From positions 496,001 through 560,000 of the forward strand of contig JAZKJV010002609.1 of NCBI GenBank assembly GCA_037367405.1: 64,000 bases of DNA. Direction: 5' to 3'. The position numbers were made by a program, and so were the translations under genes. Shown piece after piece: positions 22,170-34,193 of this stretch. Numbering within the stretch: the first letter of the stretch is position 1; each line of letters opens with the position of its first letter. Under the pieces are notes generated by a model. The model made no database searches and was not told the DNA's origin. It saw only the letters and a list, made by a program, of their open reading frames with translations. This DNA comes from Ottelia alismoides (taxonomy: Eukaryota > Streptophyta > Magnoliopsida > Alismatales > Hydrocharitaceae).

Positions 22170-25100
22170 TTATTTGCATCTTAAATAGGGTAGATGTGTT
22201 TTGTCGAGCATAATCGCTCCTTTGGCTTTTCTAGGGAGCTCTTCAAGAAGAGAATAAAATTTATAAGACTTTTCTTTAACTCCTTCATTTGCCAGAATGT
22301 CAGCACAAATGTTTCCTTCTCTATAGATATGCGAAACTTCCTTAATAAGATGTCTAAAATTAGAGAGTTCAAGCCAAAGGTGAGCGAGATGTGCATTAGG
22401 ACAACGGTCTCCTTCCACTAATTTACCAGAGTAAGCGAATCACTCTCCAGCCGTAAATTGGTGAAATTATGCTTCAAACAAAGCCTCAGACCGGAGATCA
22501 TTGCTCTCAACTCCGCTTCCATGTTTGTGGAAAAACCATAGTAATCATGATATGCTAGAATGAAGTTTCCTTTATAATCTCTAAGAATGCCTCCTCCACC
22601 TGCTAACCCCGGATTTCCTTTCGCTGCCCCATCCATGTTCAGTTTTAAGCAGTCAAGTTCTGGCTTGTCCCAGTGGAAAATTTTCACCGGCTTTTCTACT
22701 ATTGTTGTAGTTAGCCCCAGAGACCGTAGGAAGCGAATATCATTTTCCCAAAAAATAGCTTCAGGCGTTTGCAAAGACAGTAAAAGATTTATATGAGAGA
22801 GAGTGTTTCTTGACAGAAACCAAGGATTCCGAAATTCACTAGCGAATATCCTTCTATTTCTCTCTAGCCAGATTTCCCAAACTATCACAGCAACAGCAAT
22901 GATGCGAAATCTCTTTAAATAATTTTTTTCTCTTGTTTCTTGAAGATAGTATACATCCATTCCCAGAATGTCCAAGAAGTTCTTGGTGGAAATTTGAAAA
23001 TGTCAGAAACATAGTTCCACATACAAGTTGCAATTTCACTTCTGAAGAACAAGTGTTCTAAAGTCTCAGAGTCAGAAATCTCCTTACAACAAAAACACTT
23101 TGACGGACCATGAACCTTCATTTTAAGAAGATTGTCATCTGTTGCTATTCTTTTGTAAAAGAGTCTCCACAGGAAGATAGATATCTTTGGTGGAATTCCC
23201 GGATCCCAAACAGCTTTTGCCCATTCAACTTTCGTTTTTGACTGACGGATAGTTCTCCAGGCTGACTTGACTGAGATCTGTGCTGTGTTTGTGAATTTCC
23301 ACTTCCTAACCGGATCATCACCAGTTATTTTGACTTCTTTCGCCAGGACATTCTTTTCCAAGTCAGCAGGCAATTTAAGTCCTCTTGTTGCTTCAATATT
23401 CCAGCCATCCGTATCTGTCAGGCTTGTTATAGTGAGCAATGGATTTTCAATTTGAACACCCTCCTGGCCTTCTAATGGACCTATAGTGAGCCAAGAGTCA
23501 GACCAAAATTTGATGGAGACATTCCCAATAGACCAGTAGTAGTGTTTTTCCACTTCTTTCCAAGCTAGTTGAATATTCCTCCATCTCGCAGGCGCGTATT
23601 TACTGGGTTTATCCAAAGGGCCAAACCTTTTATCCATGAACGTACACCATAATGATGTCCCATTAACATAGTTCCAGGCCATTTTCATTCTTAGAGCATG
23701 CAAGACTTCATGAATTGAACGGACGCCTAGTCCTCCTTCATCTAGAGGTTTGCAGATGGATTCCCAAGAAATCCAGTGCCGAGCTTTAGAGCTTTGTACT
23801 CCTCCCCAGAAGAAATTTGAGAAGATTCTTTCAATATTATTAAGAACTGTGGTGGGTACATCATGAACAGACAGCATGTGAATTGGAATACTAGAGAGTA
23901 CATGTCTGATGAGGGTAATCTTGCCGGCCTGAGTTAGACATTTGCCTTTCCAACCCGCCAATTTATCTTGGATCTCAGCCACCAAATTTTCGAAGTATCT
24001 AACCTTTGTTCTTCCATTAAAAATCGGGCAGCCTAGATAAGTGAAAGGAAAGCAACCTTCTTTGATAGTGGATAGATCTGTAATCATTTGTCTAATCCGC
24101 ACCGGGCAATTCTTATCAACATAAAATAAACTCTTTGTATCATTCATTTTCTGTCCTGAGGCTTTTTCATAATTTCTAATAAAGGTGAATAGAGTTGTCA
24201 AAGAATCGGTGTCCGCATTTGCAAAAAGAATTGTGTCATCAGCAAATAACAGGTGGCTGATTGTTGGCGCTTTCTTTCTCGTGAAGAAGGGTTTAATAGT
24301 ACCCTTTAGTATTAAATTAACCAAGCCTCTGCTCAGCACTTCTTCTGCTAGAATGAACAAAAAAGGAGAAAGAGGGTCTCCTTGTCTAAGTCCTCTAGAC
24401 CCTCTGAACCATCCTGTAGAAGCCCCATCAATAAGCAAGGAGTAAGGTGCCGAGGTAATGCATCTTCTTAAAAGTCTTATAACTTCATCATTGAAACCAT
24501 AGCAGGATAATGTTTTGAATAAGAAATTCCATTCCAATCTGTCATATGCTTTTTCCATGTCAATTTTAAATATGACATTATTGCCTTTTCTGTTTTCACC
24601 AATATGTTGAGCCATCTCCTGAGTAAGAGCAATGTTATAAATATACTTCTCCCTGCTATGAAACCTCCTTGATTTTCTGAAAATATTTTCGAGGATAAGG
24701 CAGATAACCTGTTTTGTAATATTTTTGTAATAATTTTATACAATACATTACACAGGCTGATAGGTCTGACATCTTTAAAATCCTTCGGACTGTTTTTTTT
24801 GGGGATCAAGGCTAAGAAAGTGGACTTTACTGCATCAGGCATCCAAAAAGTAACAAAGAAATGCTGAATAGAGGACAATAAATCATCCTTAATAACTGAC
24901 CAATTGGATTTATAGAATTCTGCTGTAAAACCATCCGGCCCTGGAGACTTATTAGAAGGGAAATTCTCTATGATCTGCCAAACCTCCTTTTCATCAGGAA
25001 TTTCAAGGATTCTTTTATTATCTTCTTCTGAAATAACATGAGGAATTACCTCAAACAAGTCCTCATCCCATATTGTTTCTTTACTAGTATAAAGATCAGA

Positions 25101-26285
25101 GTAGTAATTGATCCCTGCTGTAGCTATATCTTCCCACGAATTCCCAATCAGCCCTTCTGACTTTAGGGATTGGAAGACACTTTGTTTACGTGATACTCTT
25201 AAAGAGTTATGAAAGAATTTTGTGTTTGCATCCCCTTCTTTGTACCAATGTATTTTTGCTTTCTGTCTTAAGAAGCAATCATATTGTAGAGAGATTTGGT
25301 GGAACTTGTTCCTGCAGTCATTTAATTCCGCGCATATGGTTGGATTCCGATCTTCTTGTAACATTTTCTCCAAATATTGGACTTGTTTCAGCATCTTGAG
25401 GTGTTAGTCATCAATATTGCCAAAAATATTCTTATTCCAATTTTTCAGTGTTACCTTCAAGCTCTTCAGACGCTTCACAAAGGAGAGTAATCCATTGAAT
25501 GGCTCATGAATCTCCCAGCATTTGATTATGGTCTCCTTAAAACCCTCATGAAGAATCCACATATTTTGAAATCTAAAAGGGACAGGTTTCCTCTCCGTTA
25601 CCACATTATGGAATAGAAGAATAGGAGCATGGTCAGAATTGACTCTGTCAAGATATTGTATCTTCAAGTTTTGATTTAAATTTGCTGAAAACAGGAATCT
25701 ATCCAATCTTCTATAAATTCTGTCTCTTCCAATGTGATTATTGCACCAGGAGAATAAATCCTCTTCATGGGGTGGATCAAAAAGTCCTGCTGAGTGAACT
25801 GTACTACAAAATTCTGCAGAAGCAAGAGAATCAAATACTCCCCCTCTAGTTTCATCTCTCGACATAATTGAATTAAAGTCACCTCCAAGAATCCATTGTT
25901 TATCTTCTAAAATCTCTGCCATGTCAATTATGTGTCTCCAAAGCAACCTCATCAATACATAGTCACAGGAAACATAGATAAAAGATATAAAAACCTCTAC
26001 TTCCATTAAGCCATGAACTTTGCAAGTAATCATTTGATCATGCTCTTGAAAAACTTCAACTGTTAAACAAGGGTGGCTCAAAATCCATATTTTGTTAGGG
26101 GCAAGTGAGTTAGCAATACCATTTTGGAGGTGAAGTTTCAAGCAGACCATTTTAATCTTTTCAGTAGACACCATTGGTTCAGCTAGACCAATAAGCAATA
26201 ACTTGTGTTTTCTGATGAGTTTGTTTAAGTGAGCCAAGGTACTATCATTAAAGACTCCCTGGCAATTCCAGAAAAGTGCTGACAT
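22170..26285 (-). pseudogene. LINE ORF2: endonuclease, reverse transcriptase, zf-RVT, RNase H (LE3)
   Basis: This is the LINE enzyme that nicks target DNA and reverse-transcribes from the nick. Seen in order: an APE-type endonuclease (GGDFNSI near 25890, SDHAPILL near 25635), a stop at 25404, RT blocks (SPGPDGFTAEFYKSNW near 24930; RQGDPLSPFLFIL near 24380; FADDTILFA near 24230), a cysteine-rich zf-RVT region (about 23000-23250) and an RNase H (MDGAAKGNPG near 22630, with acidic residues in MEAELRA and LESDS). Breaks are one stop, a frameshift near 24620, a frameshift in an A run near 22920 and one near 22420. ORF1 stop and ORF2 start overlap as TAATG at 26287-26283. Confidence 0.9.
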
Positions 26286-27845
26286 TAATTTGTTATAAAT
26301 GATTTGGAGGCTTTGGATAGCCTTGCTGAGGATCTGCGTCCGAAAGTAGCCTGCTCGGGTCTTGAGTTGCCTGAAGAACTTTTCCCGTTACTAGTATGAA
26401 GAGGAGGAATGAAGTCTGAAGAGTAGTTCTCTATGTTCCTGCTTTCTTCCGATTCGCTAAGAGCTCCTTCTTCTCGGTCATCATGTATATCTTCATTATC
26501 TTCCTGCTGACCATTTTCACCTTCATTTAGAAGGGCTTCAAAGCTATTTGAAGTTGAAAAGGTTTTCTGTGAATTTAGGAAGCAGAAGGCATTCGTGTCA
26601 GCAATAAAATTCCCAGAGTTGCAATTCTCCGTATTGAGGGTTACAGAAATCACATTTTCCAGGTCTAGATCTTTATCCAGGCCTTCATTTTCATCAGAAT
26701 TCTTCTCGGCAATTGTTTCGTCCTCCTGATCTCTTTCTTTGTTTTCAAGTTCAGTAGGGATAGTTTCTCCCCCTTTATCTTCTATTGGTTTTTCCTTCTC
26801 AAGTTCAATGTTAGGTTCTTTTTCCTTGTCTGAGGACTCCTTATTGTGAGCTTCCGAATTTGCTTTTGCTTTCTCAGTATTATTTTTCCTCTGGTAGACT
26901 CTTTGTATTCTGACAAATTTCCTGCACTCATTTCTCTTTGCATTTCTTTTGAATTTCTGGTAGTCCTTTCCTGAATGCTTGACTTTTTTCCCTTTATCAG
27001 AATTGTCAGGTTGTGAATTTTTCCCTTGCTCAGGATTCATATTACCTTTCGTTTGTTCTTCCTTCCTTTGCTGAGAATAACATCTGGCTTTAGTATGTCC
27101 AATCAAGCAGCAATGGTCACAGAACGGAGGCAGGTTTTCATAGATAATCTGCTGTTTAAATTTGAGGGAATCGACATGAATAAAAATATGATCAACCAGT
27201 GGTTTTGCCAGATCAACTTCAACACAGACTCTCGCATATCCTGGACGAGAAAATCTCTTTATGTCTTTGTCTAGAGAAATGAGTCCCAATAGATTGCACT
27301 ATAGATTTGAGGGCTCCTTCATTAAAAAGATGAATATTCAGCAGAGGAAGACCAATGAAAACCGGTGCAACCGAGGTGGTATTTCCGGGCCTGAAGTGTG
27401 GGGTCCAGCGCATAAAGCTCACTCTATAGTTTTTGAAAACCCAACTGTTGACAGAATAGACAGTTACCAAATTAGTCTTTGATTCGAAACGGATGAGAGC
27501 ATGCAGGGCATCAATAGCCCCGATTTGGAATTTTCCCTCGAATTGGAATGCCTTCTTGAAGTCCGCATCAATTTCCTGGAGGGGCGGCCTTCTTTTTGAA
27601 AATTTCCCATTCAAGCATAATTCAAAAGGTCTGCTTAGTAGAGCAGTTTCCTCTTTTGAAAAACGAACGACCGGAACTCCATCGACAATCTCCGCAGCAC
27701 GAATAGGAATAGGAGCCCCAAAATCGGCATCGGGCATATGACCATGCATGGCTGCAGCATAAGATTTTGGTCTGGGGTTTCCGATGATCTCCCCATTTTT
27801 TCGGAATTTTGGAGGGGATGGCAATTCCCCTCCACGAGTTTCCAT
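26285..27845 (-). pseudogene. LINE ORF1: DUF4283 + CCHC RNA-binding protein (LE3)
   Basis: Start METRGGELPSPP (27845). The DUF4283-like region (FSKEETALLSRPFELCLNG; FQIGAIDALHALIRF) is followed by a knuckle CDHCCLIGHTKARC near 27090, a Lys/Glu-rich linker and an acidic, Ser-rich tail. One frameshift lies at about 27250. It is clearly homologous to ORF1 of LE1, LE2, LE4 and LE5, which ties the non-autonomous elements to this LINE. The stop overlaps the ORF2 start, which suggests coupled translation. Confidence 0.85.
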
Positions 27846-28070
27846 TGGAAGTCACAATCCAATGAAATCCATGAACAACCGACAGCAGAAAACTTGAAAA
27901 TCTCGCTGAAAAGCAAGTTCTTAGATTAATAAAAACATAAGAAAGAGGTTCACACCTCAAGAATTTTCCCGAAGAAGAAAGAATAGTTGAAAAAGCCTCC
28001 AGAAAAAAAAAATCTCCAGAAATCGCCAATCGCCAGAGCTTCTCTCTCCTCCGGGGGGTGGGTGGTGGTT

Positions 28071-28496
28071 TGGGTTTAGGGTGGGTTTAGGGTTTAGGGG
28101 TTATGGTTTAGAGTTTAGGGTTTAGGGGTTAGGGTTTAGGGGGTTAGGGTTTAGGGGTTAGGGTTTAGGGGTTAGGGGTTAGGGGTTAGGGGTTAGGGGT
28201 TAGGGTTTAGGGGTTAGGGTTTAGGGGTTAGGGGTTAGGGTTTAGGACTTTAGGGTTTAGGGTTTTTAGGGTTTAGGGTTTAGGGTTTAGAGGGTTTTTA
28301 GGGTTTAGGGTTTAGGGTTTAGGGTTTAAAGTTTAGGATTTTAGGGTTTAGGATTTTTAGGGTTTATGGTTTTTAGGGTTTAGGGTTTTTAGAGTTTAGG
28401 GTTTTTAGGGTTTTGGGTTTTGGGTTTTAAGGATTTAGAGTTCAGGGTTCAAGGTTCAGGGTTCAGGGTTCAGGGCTTAAATTTTAGTGTTTCGGG
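28071..28496 (+). repeat. Telomere-like array T2
   Basis: About 425 bp of TTTAGGG, TTAGGGG and longer T variants. The left half is rich in TTAGGGG and the right half in TTTAGGG with extra Ts, then TTCAGGG. It lies between the LE3 5' end and the LE4 3' end. This is the longest array in the window. Confidence 0.92.
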
Positions 28497-28536
28497 TTTT
28501 TTTTAAACCTGCTTTTCGCAGCCCAGGTAGCTGCCT
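28497..28536 (-). other. 3' terminal pseudoknot and A tract (LE4)
   Basis: Minus strand: GCAGC, loop TACCTGG, GCTGC, GAAAA, GCAGGT, then an A tract. Stem 1 is GCAGC/GCTGC. The loop ACCTG can pair with CAGGT (stem 2), which makes an H-type pseudoknot at the very end of the element. Confidence 0.6.
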
Positions 28537-28740
28537 TTATTTCATCAAAAACAGAAAGTATAAGAGGTTCCCTTCAAGGGGTTACAGAGATAGAAGTAAT
28601 AAAAGGTACAAAAAGTGCCCTTTAAGGGAATTACAAGAGAAAACTTATCCTAAAAGAAACCATGACAAGAAGCTCTTAAGAACTTGGATTTGCATGGATC
28701 TTCATGATAGAATCTGGTTCTTTAGAATTGAAAAGAAATT

Positions 28741-29874
28741 CTAGTCATCCAGCTCAATCACCATGCTTCTTTGCTCATCATTGAGTGGTCTGACTGGAGC
28801 TCTAATATTCAGAGGAGAAACAAAGCAAACAATGTCCGCTGTAAGATCTTCATCCCAGATTTTGCCATCTCTTTTTCGTGACAGATTACAGAGTTTTTTG
28901 ACTCTGAAAACTCTAATGCCATCCCTAGCCAAGGGATCATGATGATATTTTTTGAAGTTTATAACCTGTCTAGGGCCTTTCACCACTTTATTCAGTATTT
29001 TCTTCTCGCCTTTTTTGTATGTTTTGAAAGAGCATACGCTTGCTTCTTTTCTTTTCCAGGTGTCAACCCAGTTATTTCTGATGGTGAACCAAAAGTTATG
29101 TATCTTCACTTTCCAAACAAAGGTGTAACTCCTTTAAATGATCAATCCTTCAGCATCCAAAAAGCACAATCCCAACTATAATATGGCAAAGAATAAGTCT
29201 TTGAGAATTTTTAAAGTTGCTTTCAATTCCCAATCCATCAAAAGTTCTTTGGTAGTAGGCCCAAAGAAGGCATTTATAGTTCGTATAACTGGAATCCCTT
29301 CAATGGAGAATTTTAGATCCTCATAAGGTTTTAACTATGCATACTCAATATCCATTCTTTGAGTATTAGAATCCCATAGGGACATTTCAAGAAGAAAATT
29401 TTTCAGAGGATTCAGAATATCCATAGCGGTGCCTCCCTGAATAAAGTTACAGCCACTTTCTCTATCAGTGAATAGTGAGAAGTACCAGCATGGTTGATAA
29501 TACCAGATGGTATTCAAAAACTTTTTCTGTACTAAAATAAGATTGTTCCTCCTTTCTATGCCTTTCAGAAAGTTGGAGCTAACTTTAATAGATTCTTTCC
29601 AATCATATTCCACAGCATTTATAAGATTCGCATTCCATTTTTCTAGTAGGGTCATAAAGCAGGATAAGAAAAAAGGAATGTCTGATACCAGATTGTGCTT
29701 TGTCATCCAAACTTCAAACCTTGTATCAAGAGCTTTTAACATGACCTTACAAAGATTTTTAAGGATTCCTTTAGAGACAGGTTGTGAGACTGAAGCAATC
29801 TCACCAAGAAGGCCCAAAAGAGTTGAAAGATCTTTCTCAGCTTGAATAATCTTCAGCGACATATCATCGAACAC
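28741..29874 (-). pseudogene. ORF-X copy, LE4 (unknown protein)
   Basis: Not recognised. A single frame with three stops (near 29335, 29180 and 29125). Blocks in order: VFDDMSLKIIQAEKDL, RFEVWMTKHN, LLEKWNANLINAVEYDW, SGCNFIQGG, GIPVIRTINAF, CFLDAEGLII and a basic stretch. The closing RSMVIELDD end differs from LE6. The true start is unclear, because homology to LE5 begins about 6 codons before the first ATG. The common CFLDAEG block shared by LE4, LE5 and LE6 is the best family signature. Confidence 0.6.
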
Positions 29875-30220
29875 TATGCTTGCACTATTATGTTGAAGTT
29901 TTTCCCGGACGATCTTCGGACTGTAATAGCAGCACTTGGAGGAGAGAGAAAAGAAAAACCTTTTGACTACCGATGGTTGTACACCACAAGTAGCTTATTT
30001 ATATGTTTTGGACAAAAAAGTAGTGTCGGGATCGCTTCTCCAGATGAAAAGTCCATTTCAGAAAAGACACAACTATCCCCTCCGAAAGGGGATCCATTAA
30101 ATTATAGTCTTCCAACGGTCAGAATGGGATACTGATTAGGGTATCTTCCTCCGGCAATATAGCACCTTTCCATCAGGTGCCTCGGAAAGGTGCAAAGCTA
30201 TCATTTCAGACAGAGTCCTG

Positions 30221-30230
30221 CTATATATAA
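30221..30230 (-). promoter_or_regulatory. TATA-like box upstream of ORF-X (LE4)
   Basis: Minus strand TTATATATAG, about 90 bp after the hairpin. LE5 has TTATATATAA in the same sequence context (GCAGGACTC or ACAGGACTC downstream). Confidence 0.5.
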
Positions 30231-30310
30231 ATCTAGAAGCTCTGAGATTTGAAAAGTTTGGTGAAACGAAAATCATAAATTTGGTGATAAAAAATGAAAC
30301 ATTGAGAGAT

Positions 30311-30386
30311 GGAGACTTAGCTTCTGTGCACACATCCGATTGGATGTGTACACTTCCACCAAAGATCGCCCAGGAGCTTGTCCAGA
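30311..30386 (-). ncRNA. Inter-ORF hairpin, copy 5 (LE4)
   Basis: Arms 30326-30337 (GTGCACACATCC) and 30342-30353 (GGATGTGTACAC). It lies just after the ORF1 stop, before the ORF-X promoter. Confidence 0.75.
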
Positions 30387-30401
30387 CAGTGAGAAGGATA
30401 G

Positions 30402-31973
30402 TTATTCGCTATTAAAAAAATTGTTTTGAATCTTCTTTTTTGCTTTCTTACTTTTTGGTATTCTTTTCTTCACTGATTCTGCAAGCTTTCTTTTAGCAAA
30501 TTCCACATATTTCGAAGAATTTTCACCTTTTTGATTTTTGCTTGTAGCTGAACTAGGCTCTATAACCTTTTCCCCTTTATCAGTTAACATAAAAGGGCAC
30601 TTAGGATCCTGTAAAGAATTTTGAGCAATATCCTCATTCAAGCATTTAGAAGTTAATTCTCTCTCTATATTTCCAACATTATTGAGGGCATCAAAGGAAT
30701 TTGCTATAGAGATAGTAGCTTCAATCATCTTGCTTTTCTTTGAGTGTTCCTTGACCAAGTGCAACTCAAGATTTGGAATCTTAGGATAATGATCTAGTGG
30801 TAAATAGGCATCCTTGGAATTTGGTGAGGAAACCTTTTCAAGGGCCTCCAAGTCACCTTTAGAAGAATTGGAGCAAGCATGAGGAGGTTCAGCATCTTTC
30901 AGGTCCTTGATCTGATTAGCTTTCTTCTCAGATTCTGAATTAGAATTGGAGTCAATATTAATCTTCTCGCTCTGATCAGGTCTTGGATTTTCGGATTTTA
31001 CTCTGTTTTTAATTTCTTCAGCAATAGGTCCCAAGTCAGTGGGCTTTTCTCATGGAACCCATTTTTGTCGAGGCCTCTGATTTTGAAGAGTTGGCTGAGT
31101 TGGTAGCTTCCTAACTTGCTTATCTGGTTCAGGTTCAGACTGCCTTTTCATAAAATAACACTCCTCCTGATTATGCCCAATAATTTTGCAATGATGACAG
31201 TAATGTGGCAAGTTTTCATATATAATATTTTGAATAAAATCTCTATCTCCGCACCTAATTACAATATGATCAGGCACTGGTTCACTAACATCAATCTCAA
31301 TGTTCACCCTGATATAAGCAGGCCTTGTGAAGTTTTGAACATCTTTGTCGGCTGATAGGAACCTCTCAATAGGTTTTACAATAGAACGGAGAGCTCCTTC
31401 ATTCAGGAACTGTAAACTGAGCATTGGAAATCCCACCCAAACAGGGATATTTGGAGAAGAATCTCCAGGATGAAAATAGGATGACCAACGGATACGAGAC
31501 ATCCAATTATGCCCAAACTTCCAAGTACTACTCACATACATTTTCATGTAATCATTTCTATTCTCAAATTTCAGAATTATATGCTTTGCATACAGAGCCC
31601 CAATTTGAACGTTATTTTCAAAGTTCATCTCTTTCCTTATGACCGCATCAATCTCAAGCAACTTGGGCCTAAATCTCTGAAAAATTCCAATGAGATAAAG
31701 CTCAAATGGTTTACTCATCTCAATCATTTCTTCCTGTGAGAACTCAACAATGGCATCATCCCCTTAAAAGTATGGATCTCTCAGCTTCACAGGGGGACCC
31801 AATTTTGGCGGAATAATTTTTTCCTTCATAACTGAAGCATACGATTTTGGAACAGCATTCGAAGTAATCGTATTTCCAGCAATGACAACCCCATGGTTGA
31901 TAATTTTGGGAGGAGAAAGCTCGGAGAAATTTTCCTTGTTTTTCTCTAAATTGGAGAAAATTGGTTCCGCTAT
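30402..31973 (-). pseudogene. LINE-type ORF1 (DUF4283 + CCHC), LE4
   Basis: The whole ORF is in one frame. The start codon is ATA where the relatives have ATG (IAEPIFSNLEKN against MSEPIFSNLEKN). There are two stops, near 31763 (GAA to TAA) and near 31049. The DUF4283-like domain includes EMIEMSKPFELYLIGIF and VQIGALYAKHIILKF. The knuckle is CHHCKIIGHNQEEC near 31160. The C-terminus is Ser/Lys-rich, ending with KYVEFAKRKLAESVKKR and a basic tail shared with LE5. Confidence 0.8.
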
Positions 31974-32589
31974 AGTGCAAAAAATAATAGGACCCCGTGT
32001 CAAGAATCAATAAGAGAAGGCCTTTAAAAATCCAGCGTGGGATTACATATCAGCAGGAGTTAGTTAAATAACTAACTCCCACTTGGCATTACTAATTCCA
32101 TGTGTCTTCTTCAGATAGGACCACAGTCCCGATAGGCACCCTTAAACAATTCTTTGAAACAAAACTTGCAAAAAATAAGATCAAACGCCTATCAATCTCA
32201 AAGAGTAAAACCAAGTTCTCAAAGAACAAACAATGAGCCCGATGAACACCGGCAACTTCTTCAATCTCTAGATCCAGTCAAATTACAAAAGCAAGTTTAA
32301 GAACCCTACTTAAACAACTCCCGCATGAACAGAGAAAGAAAGGACCAAAGTATATCTTCAACCAGAAAAAAGAGAACCAAACTTCCACAAACGATCGAAT
32401 CAAATCAAAATTTGTTCATTGAATCATAATCCAACGTAATGGATTGTAAGAGAGAGTAATATTTCGTGTAAAATCCATCAAAAAGCCTTCAAATCTGTGT
32501 AGAAATGACCTGGAGAACCGGAAGAGAGAAATGGGGGCGTCGCCTTTATAATCGCCAGAGCGACTTTCTCCTTGGGGCGCACGCGGAAT

Positions 32590-32665
32590 GGGATTTAGGG
32601 TTTAGGGTTTAGGATTTAGGGTTTTAGGCTTTAGGGTTTAGGATTTAGGGTTTAGGGTTTAGGGG
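32590..32665 (+). repeat. Telomere-like array T3
   Basis: About 76 bp of TTTAGGG with ATTTAGGG variants between the LE4 5' end and the LE5 3' end. Confidence 0.9.
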
Positions 32666-32704
32666 TTTTTTTAACCTGGTTTTCGCAGCCCAGGTAGCTG
32701 CCTT
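32666..32704 (-). other. 3' terminal pseudoknot and A tract (LE5)
   Basis: Minus strand GCAGC-TACCTGG-GCTGC-GAAAA-CCAGGT then seven As. Both stems are fully paired (GCAGC/GCTGC and ACCTGG/CCAGGT). The A tract runs straight into CCCC/CTAAA repeats. Confidence 0.65.
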
Positions 32705-32851
32705 TATTTCATCAAGTAAAAAAGTACATGAGGTGCCCTTCAAGGGGATACAGGAGAAAGTGAACAAAAACCCAACTACAGCTAACATAGTCCAATCAAG
32801 TACATGAAGGAAAAAGATAGGATTCAGTCCAAAGAAAGAAATACAAGAGAC

Positions 32852-33779
32852 TTAAATTTCCAGCCAATTTCTTTTAAGAAACCTGCATCTCTGAAGTAGA
32901 ATCTTTCTCCAAGCTGCAACCCACTTAGGTTCACGAAGTATTAGTAATGAAGTCAAGGGACTCTGAACCTGTACCCTCCAAACAATAGTATAGGGTCTTT
33001 CAATTATCCTTCCTTTAGCATCCAGGAAGCAAGAATATATCAGCACGATGACATCCCGAAGATCCTTAAGAATTTCTTGTATCGCATTAGGACACCAGTC
33101 CCTCAGGTCAACCTCAGTGACATTTTCAAAAATAAATCTATAGTTTTTATCACAGGTAGACCACCAATCGAAAATTGAAAGTCTTCAAAAGTTTAAGACC
33201 TGGTTCAACCAAATCAAAATCCAGGGAAGGACCTTGAGATGAATCACATAGTAGGTTATAATTCTACACATCCTTGAGATCTATGAAGGAACCTCCTTTG
33301 ATGAAATTGCAACCACTGCTCCTATCAAAGGTAAGAGAAATCTTATAGCAAATCTGATAATAAACCATAGATTTCAAAAATTTCTTCATACCAAAATCAA
33401 CAAAGTGCCAAGCAGCTTGTCCAACTACGTAATCAGAACATAAACAAGAAAATTCTTCCCATTCATATTCAATATACTCAATCAGATCAGCATTCCATTT
33501 TTCCAGTAAATCAAAGAAACGGTCCACCAGGAGAGGAATCCCATCAGCTCTTATATGCTTGTCTGTCTAAACTTCCAATCTTGAATCAAAAGTTTTAACA
33601 ACTGTTTTGCAAAGGATTTCCATAACCTCAAGAAATTCTAGTTGGGAGTAAATACTTATACTGAATCTAAAAGAGAACTCCCTAAAGAGAGAGAGGAAAG
33701 CCAAGAGCCCTCTTTCAGCGTCAATTATTTTCAGCGACAATTCATCGAACACCTTCTGAGCACTGTTCCTGGGAGCCAT
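32852..33779 (-). pseudogene. ORF-X copy, LE5 (unknown protein)
   Basis: Start at MAPRNSAQKVFDEL (33779); an open frame also runs further upstream to 33920. A stop near 33567 replaces the tryptophan of the RFEVW block. The frame continues through LLEKWNADLIEYIEYEW and SGCNFIKGGSF to a stop at 33264, then is badly broken. It resumes with CFLDAKGRII near 33020. Not recognised outside this family. Confidence 0.6.
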
Positions 33780-34004
33780 CTTTTGGTGCATATTTGAAGA
33801 AAGAGCTTTAAGGAGGAAAAGAAGAGTTGATCTATTTAAGTCTCTTCTCTTCCAAGAAGAACCTTTGATCTCTCTCAAAAACAGAAATTTAGAAGCCATT
33901 TGGATGGATACGTCCGCCAATAAAGCTTTTTCGAACAGGTGCAGGGATTTATATCCCCATACTCCTCGGAAAGGTGCGATGCGATCATTTCATGCAGAGT
34001 CCTG

Positions 34005-34014
34005 TTATATATAA
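34005..34014 (-). promoter_or_regulatory. TATA-like box upstream of ORF-X (LE5)
   Basis: Minus strand TTATATATAA, about 95 bp after the hairpin and about 85 bp before the upstream open frame at 33920. Confidence 0.5.
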
Positions 34015-34096
34015 GATCAAGAGCTCAGAAAATTGAGAATTTGAAAAAACCAAAACAAGATAACTTTGAGAAAAGGGAATGAAGTATTGGGAATGG

Positions 34097-34172
34097 AGAC
34101 TTAGCTTTTGTGCACACATCCAATTGGATGTGTGCACTTCCACCAATAATCGCCAAGGAGCTTTGTCCAGGC
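34097..34172 (-). ncRNA. Inter-ORF hairpin, copy 6 (LE5)
   Basis: Perfect arms 34110-34121 (GTGCACACATCC) and 34126-34137 (GGATGTGTGCAC). It starts about 20 bp after the ORF1 stop at 34194. Confidence 0.75.
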
Positions 34173-34193
34173 ATTGAGAAGGGTAACAGAGTA

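Larger units (their letters stand above)
19745..28070 (-). mobile_element. LE3: L1-clade LINE with two extra ORFs after ORF2
   Basis: Order on the minus strand: 5' end next to array T2 (GAGGAGAGAGAAGCTCTGGC at about 28032-28051), ORF1 (27845-26285), ORF2 with EN, RT, zf-RVT and RNase H (26285-22170), hairpin, hairpin, TATA-like box, ORF-C (21531-20896), hairpin, ORF-D (20609-19923), 3' region and A tract joined to array T1. Length is 8.3 kb. L1-clade elements normally end soon after ORF2, so the 2.4 kb of further ORFs is odd. ORF1, ORF2 and ORF-D are broken. Confidence 0.85.
28497..32589 (-). mobile_element. LE4: non-autonomous LINE-type element (ORF1 + ORF-X)
   Basis: Minus strand: 5' end near 32589 (AAGGAGAAAGTCGCTCTGG region) next to array T3, leader, ORF1, hairpin, TATA-like box, ORF-X, 3' region with TCCCCTTGAAGGGAACCTC-type block, pseudoknot, A tract, array T2. 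Length is 4.1 kb. Both ORFs are in single frames broken only by stops, and the ORF1 start codon is lost. Confidence 0.85.

Noticed and set aside
20896..22179. A single 427-codon frame covering ORF-C and the two hairpins before it
   Set aside because: Homology starts only at 21531, a TATA-like box lies just upstream of that ATG, and the upstream part reads through structured RNA elements.
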